Source: UBA791 sp963602355
GTDB lineage: Bacteria > Cyanobacteriota > Vampirovibrionia > Gastranaerophilales > Gastranaerophilaceae
DNA length: 38,518 nucleotides
NCBI GenBank assembly: GCA_963602355.1
Contig: CAVCIU010000013.1
Location: 1 to 38,518, forward strand
Direction: 5' to 3'
Shown here: one piece after another, positions 7,713 through 15,429 of the stretch
Numbering within the stretch: the stretch's first letter is position 1
Layout: the number at the start of each line of letters is the position of its first letter
Program-made: the position numbers and the translations under genes
The notes under the pieces: model-generated
What the model saw: the letters and a program-made list of their open reading frames with translations, nothing else
What the model was told of the DNA's origin: nothing
The model's database searches: none

Positions 7713-8944
7713 TAAGAAGCTCCCAACGATTTCAATAATTCGATATTGATGAAAGATTCAAACGTAATTCTTTCAGCAGGAGTTGGTGGCATAAATTCAA
7801 TATCAAAAGTCAAATGACCGTTTGCAAGTTCGGTTGTAGGGTTTTTATCAGCGTTAAACGTACATTTGCCATCAATCAATGCACCTCTACCGATTAATGT
7901 ACGGATAAATTGATTTACTGTTTCACAAATAGAATCAATTAAACCGTTATCAATAGGGAAGTCCATAAATTGTAGCATTGCGTATTCAACTGATTCGTGA
8001 AGAATATCTGCCGTACGTCTTACGTTGATAAAATTAGTCGGATGAGTTGAACTTGGGTAAGCCGCAGAACGGTTGCCCCAAGTTCTTAAACCAGAACCAT
8101 AAGAATTAAAGACAGTAACAACACCTGCTTCGTTCAAAGTATTAACTTCAGAAGTTGGATCGTTAATCATTGATGTGAGTTGTCTTTCGACACCAACTAT
8201 TCCTTGAATTTCAGTATTTGACGGTGACCAATGATAACCTTTTTCAACATCTTTGGCAGCAATAACACCTGCCAATCTTTGTGAGTAAGGTTGCAGTTTG
8301 ATTGAATCTGTTGTTGAATCGTAAACCTTTAAGTGTGGATAACAAAGAATTATACGTTCAGAGGACGTATTAAAATTAATTGTTCCTTGAGGTCCACGAC
8401 CTGTAATTACATCTTGAACAGTTGCGCCAACAGGTGCATCTACAATACCCATCGCTCTAATTTTGTTGCAGATAGTATTTATCTCAGTTACAACAGCAGT
8501 ATCTTCACAAAATACAGGTGCGATGATTGTTTTTGGATAATATCCAAATAATGAATAACAATCTTCAAAGGCTTTCATGCCTGTTCGCTTACCTGTTATT
8601 CCATCAATACCACCGTTGATATCTGAGGTTTTTACATCTTCTACACTTTCGTGTTTGGTTGGATCATAGACGTTAATAACGATTGCGATACCAGAACCTT
8701 GGTCGAAAATTGATTGTAGAGCTTGAGGTATTGTAAAACCTGCCTTATGATTTCCGAAGTATTTTACTGCTTCGGTTTCATTCAGAATAAGGGTTGGAGT
8801 GTTGATTGTTCTTTTATCTTCCTCCACATCTTCTATCGGAGCAGTACCAACGATACCAACAACAGCAGTTTTTACTGTTGTAATTGTTCTTGCTCCCTTT
8901 GTAATTTCAATGGTTTCAACACCATGCAAAAAACTTGCTGGCAT
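7712..8944 (-). CDS. Contractile tail sheath protein (P2 FI-like)
   Basis: This 410-aa sheath subunit surrounds the tube and contracts on infection. It begins FLHGVETIEITKGARTITTVKTAVVGIVGTAP, the standard P2-type sheath N-terminus. It contains the conserved GSGLRTWGNRSAAYP (about residues 280-294) and FINVRRTADILHES (about 304-317), and a C-terminal beta region with DIEFMPPTPAERITFE. Length is close to P2 FI (396 aa). Start is ATG and the gene ends by overlapping the 59-aa gene. Confidence 0.95.
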   Translation of the reverse strand: MPASFLHGVETIEITKGARTITTVKTAVVGIVGTAPIEDVEEDKRTINTPTLILNETEAVKYFGNHKAGFTIPQALQSIFDQGSGIAIVINVYDPTKHESVEDVKTSDINGGIDGITGKRTGMKAFEDCYSLFGYYPKTIIAPVFCEDTAVVTEINTICNKIRAMGIVDAPVGATVQDVITGRGPQGTINFNTSSERIILCYPHLKVYDSTTDSIKLQPYSQRLAGVIAAKDVEKGYHWSPSNTEIQGIVGVERQLTSMINDPTSEVNTLNEAGVVTVFNSYGSGLRTWGNRSAAYPSSTHPTNFINVRRTADILHESVEYAMLQFMDFPIDNGLIDSICETVNQFIRTLIGRGALIDGKCTFNADKNPTTELANGHLTFDIEFMPPTPAERITFESFINIELLKSLGAS

Positions 8945-8972
8945 ATTATCCTCCTAAAAATTTTGTATTAAA

Positions 8973-9383
8973 TTAGTATTCTTGTATGTTTGGGGTAGTG
9001 AGAGTAAAATTAATTCCGTATTGCCAAATACCGTTATTTTCGGAAATAAAGAAGTCTTTACTTGGCATAAGTTTTGAACAGCCTTCTGGTGCAAAACCTG
9101 TTAAAACTGATTTAACTTTGTCGAGGTAAGTATAAGCACCGTCATTAGTTCGAAGATTTCTTGTAACAACAGTTATTGAAAACTCTTTTTTGTTTTCTTG
9201 AGAAATAAATCCGAGGGCATCAGAATTTGAATAATTACTTCCTTGATAGTGAACAAGTAATGCACCTTTGTAGTGAAGTAGTATAAATTCAGAAGGTTTG
9301 TCCGGAAACCCTTCAACTAATATTTCCGGAAATGCTTCTTGAAGTTTTTGTATGATAGAATTTTCAATCTCTTTAATACTCAA
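8973..9383 (-). CDS. Mu gp37-like protein (DUF1834)
   Basis: This 136-aa protein matches the gp37/DUF1834 type by form and position. It has IENSIIQKLQEAFPEILVEGFPDKP at the N-terminus, a central beta region with LLVHYQGSNYS and SITVVTRNL, and a C-terminal WQYGINFTLTTPNIQEY. In Mu the order capsid - 35 - 36 - 37 - 38 - sheath is conserved, and here it lies just before the sheath. It overlaps the gp36-like gene by 11 nt. It is thought to act at the head-tail joining region. Confidence 0.75.
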   Translation of the reverse strand: MSIKEIENSIIQKLQEAFPEILVEGFPDKPSEFILLHYKGALLVHYQGSNYSNSDALGFISQENKKEFSITVVTRNLRTNDGAYTYLDKVKSVLTGFAPEGCSKLMPSKDFFISENNGIWQYGINFTLTTPNIQEY

Positions 9384-9813
9384 GCATTCGTCCTTTGTTA
9401 AAGAGCTTATCTATAATCGACTTGTTTGTTCGGTATTCATCTACATTGAAACCTGCTGATTCAAAGGTGTCGTTTTCTGATTGAAGGGAAATAACACCTT
9501 TTTGAATATCTCTTAGAGTTGCAATAGCATTTTTGTATGCACTATCTATTACTTCTGGCATTTCATTTTGCATTCTGCGAGAGTAAAGACGATACACACT
9601 CAAATCAACTGCCAAAACTCGTAGCAGAGGAAAACAGATATCAAGAGGCAGAGAGTATCTACCTCTCAAATATCCGTCAATAAGGGCAGAAGAATAAAGG
9701 ATAGATTCTTCCACAACAGTTTTATCTATTTCGTCCTGCCCATCGTCAGAAGTAAGTTGTATCAGAGTTGGGGTAGATGTATGTTTTTCAATATCATCAA
9801 GAGTGCAATACAT
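9373..9813 (-). CDS. Mu gp36-like protein (DUF1320)
   Basis: This 146-aa protein has the DUF1320 pattern. It starts MYCTLDDIEKHTSTPTLIQL, then has a helical middle with ALIDGYLRGRYSLPL, where the LIDGYLRGRY segment is the family hallmark, and LLRVLAVDLSVYRLYSRR. This family belongs to the head-tail connector (adaptor-like) proteins. It overlaps the upstream decoration-type gene by one base and the downstream gp37-like gene by 11 nt. Confidence 0.88.
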   Translation of the reverse strand: MYCTLDDIEKHTSTPTLIQLTSDDGQDEIDKTVVEESILYSSALIDGYLRGRYSLPLDICFPLLRVLAVDLSVYRLYSRRMQNEMPEVIDSAYKNAIATLRDIQKGVISLQSENDTFESAGFNVDEYRTNKSIIDKLFNKGRMLEY

Positions 9814-10151
9814 TATATACCTCTTACAATTCTTACTTCTTGCCCAACAACTCCAGAATCTTGAGCATATCCATTTACTAATGCTTTGTCAGTCGCTTTT
9901 ACTGCTTTGCCGTTTTCGTCTGACGAAACATCATCACCGGCAGTAATTGTTCCACCTGCTTCTACAAGTAGGACTCCAAATAGAGCCACAGGTGCATATT
10001 GTCCTTTTTCAATAGCAACATCTGAAACACCTAATGCTTTTGCACCTGCTGTGCAATGTTTCCCATCAAAACCAATGAAACGGTGTTGTTCAATATCTGC
10101 CGTCGCTTTTATTGAATCTATCAATAGAGGTTTATAATGCTTATTTACCAT
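9813..10151 (-). CDS. Capsid decoration-type protein (gp35 / DUF2190-like position)
   Basis: This 112-aa beta-rich protein includes HRFIGFDGKHCTAGAKALGVS, GQYAPVALFGVLLVEAGGTITAGDDVSSDENGKAV and GYAQDSG. The AGG-x-I-x-x-GD-x-V-x-SD-x-xGKA pattern is typical of small capsid decoration proteins placed after the major capsid gene. The ATG at 10149-10151 is preferred over the upstream in-frame TTG because GGAGGTGAAG immediately precedes it. It overlaps the preceding 84-aa gene by 11 nt. The homology call rests on the repeat-like Gly/Asp pattern and position. Confidence 0.7.
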   Translation of the reverse strand: MVNKHYKPLLIDSIKATADIEQHRFIGFDGKHCTAGAKALGVSDVAIEKGQYAPVALFGVLLVEAGGTITAGDDVSSDENGKAVKATDKALVNGYAQDSGVVGQEVRIVRGI

Positions 10152-10395
10152 CTTCACCTCCAACTTGTTTTGTTTCGGTTTTTACTTCTACTGTTTTTGT
10201 TTCTTTTTTAATTTCAGTAGTAGGCTTTTTTGATTGTTGTTTTTGTGTTTGAGTTTTTGCAGGCTGACTAGGTAGAAGTTCAAGAAAATCTTCTAATCGT
10301 TTTGCTTTGCTATCTTCAAGTTCAATAGTTGAACCCTCTTTGTATAGACTGCCATTATGCAGAATTGATGTGTGTTTTACCTTATATCTTTTCAT
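10141..10395 (-). CDS. Small phage protein downstream of the capsid gene (function unknown)
   Basis: This 84-aa protein has a compact N-terminus, MKRYKVKHTSILHNGSLYKEG followed by IELEDSKAKRLEDF, which resembles a short beta domain seen in phage capsid-linked small proteins. It then has a Lys/Thr/Gln-rich, low-complexity tail of about 40 residues (PAKTQTQKQQSKKPTTE and onward). The ATG overlaps the capsid stop codon. It could be a minor decoration or fibre-like head protein. I do not assign a function. Confidence 0.6.
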   Translation of the reverse strand: MKRYKVKHTSILHNGSLYKEGSTIELEDSKAKRLEDFLELLPSQPAKTQTQKQQSKKPTTEIKKETKTVEVKTETKQVGGEDGK

Positions 10396-11357
10396 TATGT
10401 TGTTTCCTCTGTTTTATCTTTTGTTGCATCGTAATTTGGATCATTGACACCAGAGATTAAATAACCTGCTTCAGCACCAACAAGGAATGGATCGTAGATA
10501 TCCGTTGCACGAATATATTTAACTTTGTTTCCTTCTTTTTGGTACTCATCAATGTTTAGAGCATCTTTTTTACGAACGGTGTAAGCAAAAGACGGATCGT
10601 ATTCAGTTCTTGAAGAACCTAATTTTGGAACGTATGCAAGAATGATGTTATCTTTCCAAATACGAACAAACTTGTTGTCTTTGTCCACGAAAATAGATTT
10701 ACCGATAAAGATGTTTTCAATTTCAAAAATCTCTTTCAAGAAATTCAAAGTAAGTAATTTATTTTGATTATTTGAAATCAATTCTTTTAATTTTGGATGA
10801 CGTTTTAATGTTCTCCAAGCATCTTGACCGATAATCATTGTGTTTGGATCTTGTGCGATTTTAGAAGATACCGCATCTTTTGCATCATCAACTACACCTT
10901 GAGGATCTGATGATTTCCAATTAAAACAAGATGAACCTGATAGAATCAATTTGTTTTCAGTTGGGTAGTTGTTTGGATCTTGAGCCAAATCTGCACATTG
11001 TTTTTCAAGTTTTAACTTTAAACCTTCCGTAACAACATTTGTTGCGTGTAATTGAAGTTTAACTTTTTCGGCTTCTTGTTCTTCACGATAATCGATAGGA
11101 TATGACAAATCGTGTTCAGTTAATGTTGTAGTATATTTTTTAAAGCCTTGAGGTGAAATAACATTTGAATTGGCTCTAATTGCACGTTCAGTATCATAGA
11201 TATTGAATGCCTCTTTGTTGAATTCAAAAATGTCTATTTTTTCTTTTTCGGAATAGATTGTTGGAAATAGATTTTCCGCTACGAATGCGTTATTACCATA
11301 ACCACGAGCAACTTCCGATAAATACGCATTAATGCGTAATTCTTCTAGTCTTCCCAA
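10395..11357 (-). CDS. Major capsid protein
   Basis: This 320-aa protein occupies the Mu gp34 (T) position directly after the protease/scaffold gene. Features shared with Mu-like and related HK97-fold capsids are NLFPTIYSEKEKIDIFEF, the LSYPIDYREEQEAE region, the NTMIIGQDAWRTLKRHPKLKE helix (about residues 172-192) and the late LGSSRTEYDPSFAYTVRKK strand. The first codon reads TTG at 11355-11357 with AAGGAG 7 nt upstream, an unusual start for such a highly expressed protein, but no ATG lies nearby in frame. Ends TAATG-style at the next gene. Confidence 0.88.
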   Translation of the reverse strand: MGRLEELRINAYLSEVARGYGNNAFVAENLFPTIYSEKEKIDIFEFNKEAFNIYDTERAIRANSNVISPQGFKKYTTTLTEHDLSYPIDYREEQEAEKVKLQLHATNVVTEGLKLKLEKQCADLAQDPNNYPTENKLILSGSSCFNWKSSDPQGVVDDAKDAVSSKIAQDPNTMIIGQDAWRTLKRHPKLKELISNNQNKLLTLNFLKEIFEIENIFIGKSIFVDKDNKFVRIWKDNIILAYVPKLGSSRTEYDPSFAYTVRKKDALNIDEYQKEGNKVKYIRATDIYDPFLVGAEAGYLISGVNDPNYDATKDKTEETT

Positions 11358-11367
11358 TTTTATCTCC

Positions 11368-12345
11368 TTATATGTTTAGTTTTAGTAATGCTTCTTTAAA
11401 CGAGATGTTTTCTTTTGCTGCCAAAGACTTTGCCTCTTTGAAAATTTGCAGGCTTTCTTCATCAGCGTTAGAGAATTTATCTACTTCAGCATCAGAGTCT
11501 GCGTGGTTTTCTTTTGTGGCAATTTCTTTGAAAGAAATTTGATTCGGTAAGGATTCTAAAAAAGCCTTAAAGTCAGTAATGACAGCCGAGTCCTCACCGA
11601 ATTTTTTGACATTATCTAATTCCTGTAAAACTGAAAGAATAATATTTTTATTCGTTGGAATTAGTTTACCCTGTTCGATTTGTTTGTCGATAAATTCGTC
11701 AAACTCTTTCTTTTTAATCGCAGTTTTAATGTCGTTCAACTCTTTTTCAATTTCTTCTTTACCTTGAGCTTTTTCTTTGAAAGAAGCAACTTCATCTGTT
11801 AAAGATGAAATTTTTTCTTTTAAAGATTTAATAGTTTCAAGTTTTTTGTTGTTTTCTTTGAATTTAGCAAGTTGATTTTCAAGTTCTGCAACTTGATTTT
11901 TTAGTTCAACAATTTCTTCTTCAGAAAATTGTTCAGTTTCTTCAACTGATTCAGATTCATAAATATCTGCTTCAGCTTCCATAAACTTGATTGGTTCTAA
12001 ACCTTTAACTTGAGGTGTAGCAGCACCTAAGAAAGATACTGCTTTAAGATAAGCACCCTTGCCCTCAAGGTTTCGGTACAATTCAACCGAAACCTTTTTG
12101 TACTTACCCTCATTAACATCTTTTTCAAAAGCCTCTGGTACTTCTTTAAAACTAACCATAAGTTTTTCACCGTCTGCTTTTACATTTTCTACCCAACCAT
12201 ACGCAGGACCAGTTTGTTGGTGGTCGATTGTGATTGGTGCTTCGCAAAATTTTGGATCATAGTTTTTTGCAATGGCAGTTATTTCTTTTTTGGTAAATGT
12301 ACCTTGGGGATATTTACCTGCCTTAAATACTTCATAAAATTTCAT
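11368..12345 (-). CDS. Head maturation protease with C-terminal scaffold (Mu gp32/I-like)
   Basis: This 325-aa protein is the first gene of the left late operon. The N-terminal third has the Mu I-type protease pattern: PITIDHQQTGPAYGWVENV (about residues 37-55), GKYKKVSVELYRN (about 80-92) and LKAVSFLGAATPQVKGLEP (about 102-120), with the conserved His and Ser of this self-cleaving family. From about residue 125 it becomes strongly charged coiled coil (Glu/Lys heptads to about 220), the internal scaffold (Mu Z) part. An ATG at 12343-12345 is chosen over one two codons earlier because AGAAGG is 7 nt upstream of it and only 1 nt from the earlier ATG. An internal scaffold-only start is possible, as in Mu. 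Confidence 0.87.
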   Translation of the reverse strand: MKFYEVFKAGKYPQGTFTKKEITAIAKNYDPKFCEAPITIDHQQTGPAYGWVENVKADGEKLMVSFKEVPEAFEKDVNEGKYKKVSVELYRNLEGKGAYLKAVSFLGAATPQVKGLEPIKFMEAEADIYESESVEETEQFSEEEIVELKNQVAELENQLAKFKENNKKLETIKSLKEKISSLTDEVASFKEKAQGKEEIEKELNDIKTAIKKKEFDEFIDKQIEQGKLIPTNKNIILSVLQELDNVKKFGEDSAVITDFKAFLESLPNQISFKEIATKENHADSDAEVDKFSNADEESLQIFKEAKSLAAKENISFKEALLKLNI

Positions 12346-12391
12346 TACCATACCTTCTTTTTTTCATTTAGTGAACAAATAAAAATTTCAT

Positions 12392-12524
12392 ACTCACACT
12401 ATAACCCTTGTCGTTATTGAGTTTCAAAAGAAATAGGCAAAGATTTTGACATAGAAAAGTTCAAACAACTAATCTTTGCCTTTGACGTTTGAAACGCAGA
12501 TATATCACGAGTTAGAGTGTAAAT
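12392..12524. promoter_or_regulatory. Divergent late-promoter region: 133-bp imperfect palindrome
   Basis: Three nested inverted repeats share exactly one centre (base 12458). The inner pair is AGGCAAAGATT (12435-12445) and AATCTTTGCCT (12471-12481). The middle pair is GTTTCAAA (12421-12428) and TTTGAAAC (12488-12495). The outer pair, GTTATAGTGTGAGT on minus (12392-12405) and GTTAGAGTGTAAAT on plus (12511-12524), matches at 11 of 14 positions and looks like the -10 region of each divergent late promoter. No consensus -35 accompanies them, as expected for activator-dependent promoters. The dyads are candidate operators for the Mor-family activator. The whole 12346-12594 gap holds only this control region and a hairpin. 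Confidence 0.7.
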
Positions 12525-12539
12525 GTAGAAGTTAAAAAA

Positions 12540-12555
12540 AAGGACGCAAGTCCTT
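12540..12555 (+). promoter_or_regulatory. 5' leader hairpin with GCAA tetraloop
   Basis: AAGGAC-GCAA-GTCCTT forms a 6-bp stem closed by a GNRA-type tetraloop, followed by pyrimidine-rich sequence. It lies just downstream of the likely start of the plus-strand late transcript and 40 nt before its first gene. It may stabilise the mRNA 5' end or act as a weak attenuator. Confidence 0.5.
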
Positions 12556-12594
12556 CTTTCTTCTTTCCTAATAATCAGTATTTAAAGGAGTCTT

Positions 12595-12840
12595 ATGGAA
12601 TTTATTAATGAAATGTATCCTCTAGTAGAAAATATTGGATTCCCTGCGTTAATCTTCTTTATTTGGTATATCTACCACCAATCACAAGTTAGAGCTTTTG
12701 AAAAGATTATTCAGAATAATTTTGATATTTTAAAAGACCTCTTGGAGACAAACCAATACCACGCAGCATTACTTTCAAGAATTGAAAGCAAAATTGACAA
12801 CAACTTATGGTGTCCAATTCTAAAAAGGGAGGTGTCATAG
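12595..12840 (+). CDS. Small single-span membrane protein (Mu gp25-like position; holin-like possible)
   Basis: This 81-aa protein has one clear membrane segment at about residues 13-29 (ENIGFPALIFFIWYIYH), then a polar, probably coiled-coil C-terminal part (AFEKIIQNNFDILKDLLE and LLSRIESKID). It is the first gene of the right late operon, with AAAGGAG before ATG. In Mu-like phages a small membrane and coiled-coil protein precedes the terminase genes at this place. The one-span plus amphipathic-tail architecture also resembles small holin-like proteins. Function is not certain. Confidence 0.7.
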   Translation: MEFINEMYPLVENIGFPALIFFIWYIYHQSQVRAFEKIIQNNFDILKDLLETNQYHAALLSRIESKIDNNLWCPILKREVS

Positions 12841-13083
12841 GTGAATCAAGAAAGATTACAACTTAAAGGAATGTTGGCTGAATCTAAAAAGAAGTACAGA
12901 GAACTTGATACGGAAGCCTCTGGCTTAATTCTTATCATTCGTACATTACTCAATCCCTATGTAGAAATTGAATCAATCGATACAGAAAAATGCATTGTTC
13001 ATACAAAACGATTGCACGAAATTACTCAGCAGATGAAAGAGTTGAAAGTTAAAATAAAGAATTTGGAGCAAGAATTTGAATAG
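12841..13083 (+). CDS. Small coiled-coil protein (Mu gp26-like position)
   Basis: This 80-aa, largely helical protein contains LAESKKKYRELDTEASGLI and a C-terminal heptad-rich segment ITQQMKELKVKIKNLEQEFE. It starts with GTG directly after the previous TAG, with GGGAGG 8 nt upstream. It overlaps the small terminase gene by 8 nt. Similar short coiled-coil proteins precede the terminase pair in Mu-like phages. Function unknown. Confidence 0.65.
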   Translation: MNQERLQLKGMLAESKKKYRELDTEASGLILIIRTLLNPYVEIESIDTEKCIVHTKRLHEITQQMKELKVKIKNLEQEFE

Positions 13084-13504
13084 CAAAAGACAATATTATG
13101 ACGAAGCTGAAAGACTTTTTGTAATAGAACACATGTCTTTAGAGGAGATTGGTAATCGTTTAAAACTTTGTCGTAAAACAGTTATGAACTGGAAAGAAGT
13201 TGGCGACTGGGATGGGAAAAGAAAACAATATCTTCGTTCAAGACAAACTTTTCATGAAGAGCTTTATGAATTTGCAAAAAAATTAATGAAAGGCATCTCG
13301 GAAGATATGGACTCTGGTGAAAAGGTTGATACAGGAAGAATGTATGCTTTTTGCCGAATTCTTCCAATGATTGGAAAAGTCAAAGATTACGAAGATGTTG
13401 TTGCTAAGAAAAAAGAAGATACTCCAAAAGGTTTGACTCCAGAACTTATTGCTCAAATTGAAGAGGAAGTTCTAGGTATAAAACACAATGACAACGAAGA
13501 ATAA
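13076..13504 (+). CDS. Terminase small subunit (DUF1804-like)
   Basis: This 142-aa DNA-binding protein should recognise phage DNA for packaging. It carries a helix-turn-helix at about residues 10-40 (AERLFVIEHMSLEEIGNRLKLCRKTVMNWKEVGDWDGKR). The W-K-x-x-G-x-W-D pattern after the recognition helix is typical of DUF1804 small terminases of Mu-like phages. After it come RQTFHEELYEF and KVDTGRMYAFCRILPMIGKV. The first codon is TTG at 13076-13078, overlapping the preceding gene, with GGAG 8 nt upstream. It overlaps the large subunit gene by 17 nt. Confidence 0.88.
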   Translation: MNSKRQYYDEAERLFVIEHMSLEEIGNRLKLCRKTVMNWKEVGDWDGKRKQYLRSRQTFHEELYEFAKKLMKGISEDMDSGEKVDTGRMYAFCRILPMIGKVKDYEDVVAKKKEDTPKGLTPELIAQIEEEVLGIKHNDNEE

Positions 13505-14840
13505 AAACCCATTCTTTTTACCATATCAAATGAGATGGTTAAAGGATAATTCAAAAGTAAAAATATGGGAGAAATCTCGAAGAATAGGAGCAACGTATGT
13601 TCAAAGTTATGAAGACGTAAGAGACTGTGTAAAAAAGATTGTTCCTGCTGTTTGGTTTTCATCTGCCGATGAATCAGCCGCTCGTGAATATATTGATTAT
13701 TGCAAACAATGGGCAACGCTATTTAACATAGCAACAAAATATCTAGGTGAACAAGTTCTAGATAAAGAAAAAGATATCAAAGCCTATGTTATTCAATTCT
13801 CAAACGGTACAAAGATTCACGCATTATCTTCAAACCCTAAAGGGTTCAGAAGTAAAGGTGGTAAGGTAGTTCTTGATGAATTTGCATTCCATAATAACCC
13901 AACCGAACTTTGGAAAGCTGCTAGACCTTGTATTACTTGGGGATATCCATTAAGGATACTTTCAACTCACAACGGACAAAGTTGTTTGTATTACAAATTT
14001 TTAGACCAAGTTGAAAAAGGAAAGTTGAATTGGGCTCATCATAAAACACCGATTCAATTAGCAGTAGCCGAAGGACTAGTAGATAAAATCTACGGCAGAA
14101 AAACAACAAAAGAAGAACAATCTGAATGGATTGAAGAAGAACGAAAGAACTGTTTCGATGAATACACTTGGTTACAGGAATACTGTTGTGTAGCAATAGA
14201 CGAAGCCTGTGCTTTTCTACCGTACGATTTAATCACTCCTTGTGAACTTGACGATGTTCTTAAATCTCTTGAAGAAATAACAGGAGATTTATATGTCGGA
14301 ATAGATATCGGTAGAAGAAAAGATTTAACTGTTATCTGGTGCTTGGAACAATTTGAAAAATCTAAGTACACAAGAAAAGTTAAAGTTTTAGAAAAAACAC
14401 CATTTCATATTCAATACGAAATTCTTTCTGCAATTCTAAAACATCCAAAATTAAGAAGATGTTGTATTGACTCAACTGGGATAGGAATGCAACTGGCAGA
14501 AACAGCTCAAAAAGACTTCGGTAAATATAGAGTGGAAGCAGTTATGTTTACCAATAAATCAAAAGAGGAAATGGCTTACAACCTAAGAACCAACTTTGAA
14601 GATAAATCAATCTTCATTCCCTCTGACCACGATATTCGTGAGGACTTGCACTCTATAAGACGTGTTTCAACTAAAGCAGGAAACATACGTTTTGATGCTG
14701 ATAGTTCTGAAGTAAGTGGACATGCTGATAGATTTTGGGCTCTTGCATTGGCTCTAATTGCTTGTTCAGTTCCTTATTCCCCAGTTGATATTACAACAAG
14801 AAAAAGATACGAGACTTTAAAGATGACCGAAAATTTTTAA
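13488..14840 (+). CDS. Terminase large subunit (Mu gp28-like)
   Basis: This 450-aa packaging motor has an N-terminal ATPase and C-terminal nuclease. A deviant Walker A is at about 29-37 (EKSRRIGATY), and Walker B is at 126-131 (KVVLDE). The RNase H-like nuclease begins at D273 in VGIDIGRRKDLT, continues at D328 in CCIDSTGIG, and ends at D414 in HADRFWALAL. Length and motif order fit Mu gp28, which cuts DNA at head-full size without using a specific cos. ATG at 13488. The following 143 bp to the tail chaperone gene contain no evident gene, so a separate mRNA start there is possible. Confidence 0.95.
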   Translation: MTTKNKNPFFLPYQMRWLKDNSKVKIWEKSRRIGATYVQSYEDVRDCVKKIVPAVWFSSADESAAREYIDYCKQWATLFNIATKYLGEQVLDKEKDIKAYVIQFSNGTKIHALSSNPKGFRSKGGKVVLDEFAFHNNPTELWKAARPCITWGYPLRILSTHNGQSCLYYKFLDQVEKGKLNWAHHKTPIQLAVAEGLVDKIYGRKTTKEEQSEWIEEERKNCFDEYTWLQEYCCVAIDEACAFLPYDLITPCELDDVLKSLEEITGDLYVGIDIGRRKDLTVIWCLEQFEKSKYTRKVKVLEKTPFHIQYEILSAILKHPKLRRCCIDSTGIGMQLAETAQKDFGKYRVEAVMFTNKSKEEMAYNLRTNFEDKSIFIPSDHDIREDLHSIRRVSTKAGNIRFDADSSEVSGHADRFWALALALIACSVPYSPVDITTRKRYETLKMTENF

Positions 14841-14983
14841 AATCGATTTTAAGAGGTTCAAAATATCCAAAACGATAATTTATACCAACCCCAATATAAA
14901 AATTCAATACAGAGGATTTTGAACAAGTTTTGAACACGCTTTTAAAGTAGGTTGTCCATAAAAATTTTAATAGGAGAAAAAAT

Positions 14984-15253
14984 ATGACAAAAACATTAAC
15001 TTTGCCATCTGGTAAAATTGCAACTTTTGAAAAAGGAAAAGGTAAGGATTTATTGCAAGCTCAAATAAAAGCAAAAACATCTGATGAAATTCCGTACGCT
15101 CTACTTGCTGAATTGTGTGAAATTGATGGTCAGAAATTGGTTTATGAGGATATTTTAGAGCTTGATTTAGAAGATGTTATTGCTTTGCAAGCTGAGATTT
15201 CGGGGAAGTTACAGGGTGTGAAAACGACACAAACCGCCGAAAAGAAACAATAA
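14984..15253 (+). CDS. Tail assembly chaperone, short form (Mu gp41-like)
   Basis: This 89-aa protein (MTKTLTLPSGKIATFEKGKG, then EIPYALLAELCEIDGQKLVYEDILELDLEDVIALQAEISG) matches the gp41-type tail assembly chaperone. These bind the tape measure protein and recruit tube subunits. AGGAG precedes the ATG by 7 nt. It ends where a second frame takes over, so it is also the first part of a frameshift product. It precedes the tape measure gene, as in most long-tailed phages. Confidence 0.85.
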   Translation: MTKTLTLPSGKIATFEKGKGKDLLQAQIKAKTSDEIPYALLAELCEIDGQKLVYEDILELDLEDVIALQAEISGKLQGVKTTQTAEKKQ

Positions 15254-15429
15254 ATTACTCGTATCTGCCAGATAGCCAAACCATTATTCACTTATGCAAA
15301 ATCACAGGTTGGCAATATTCTGAATTATGCGAAATGTCTATACCAACTCTTGCATATTGGTGCAAACAAGCAATTAATTACACGAATAACCGTAATAAGG
15401 AAATTGAATCAGAATGCTCGACACAATGA
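14984..15429 (+). CDS. Tail assembly chaperone, long form by programmed -1 frameshift
   Basis: A second reading frame, shifted by -1, is open from 15196 to a TGA at 15427-15429. It encodes a conserved-looking extension: INYSYLPDSQTIIHLCKITG, then WQYSELCEMSIPTLAYWCKQ. The W-x-x-x-E-L-x-x-M-x-x-x-x-L-x-x-W pattern matches known C-terminal extensions of tail chaperones. The most likely slip site is the A-rich CGAAAAGAAAC at 15238-15248, where A-AAG allows tRNA-Lys re-pairing on AAA. Slippage there gives about 148 aa. The extension overlaps the tape measure start by 16 nt. This arrangement parallels lambda G/GT and P2 E/E'. Confidence 0.75.

Noticed and set aside
14841..14983. 143-bp gap after terminase as a possible gene or element
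   Set aside because: No frame with a start and ribosome binding site, no strong hairpin; only a repeated TTTTGAACA pair, so left as plain intergenic sequence.
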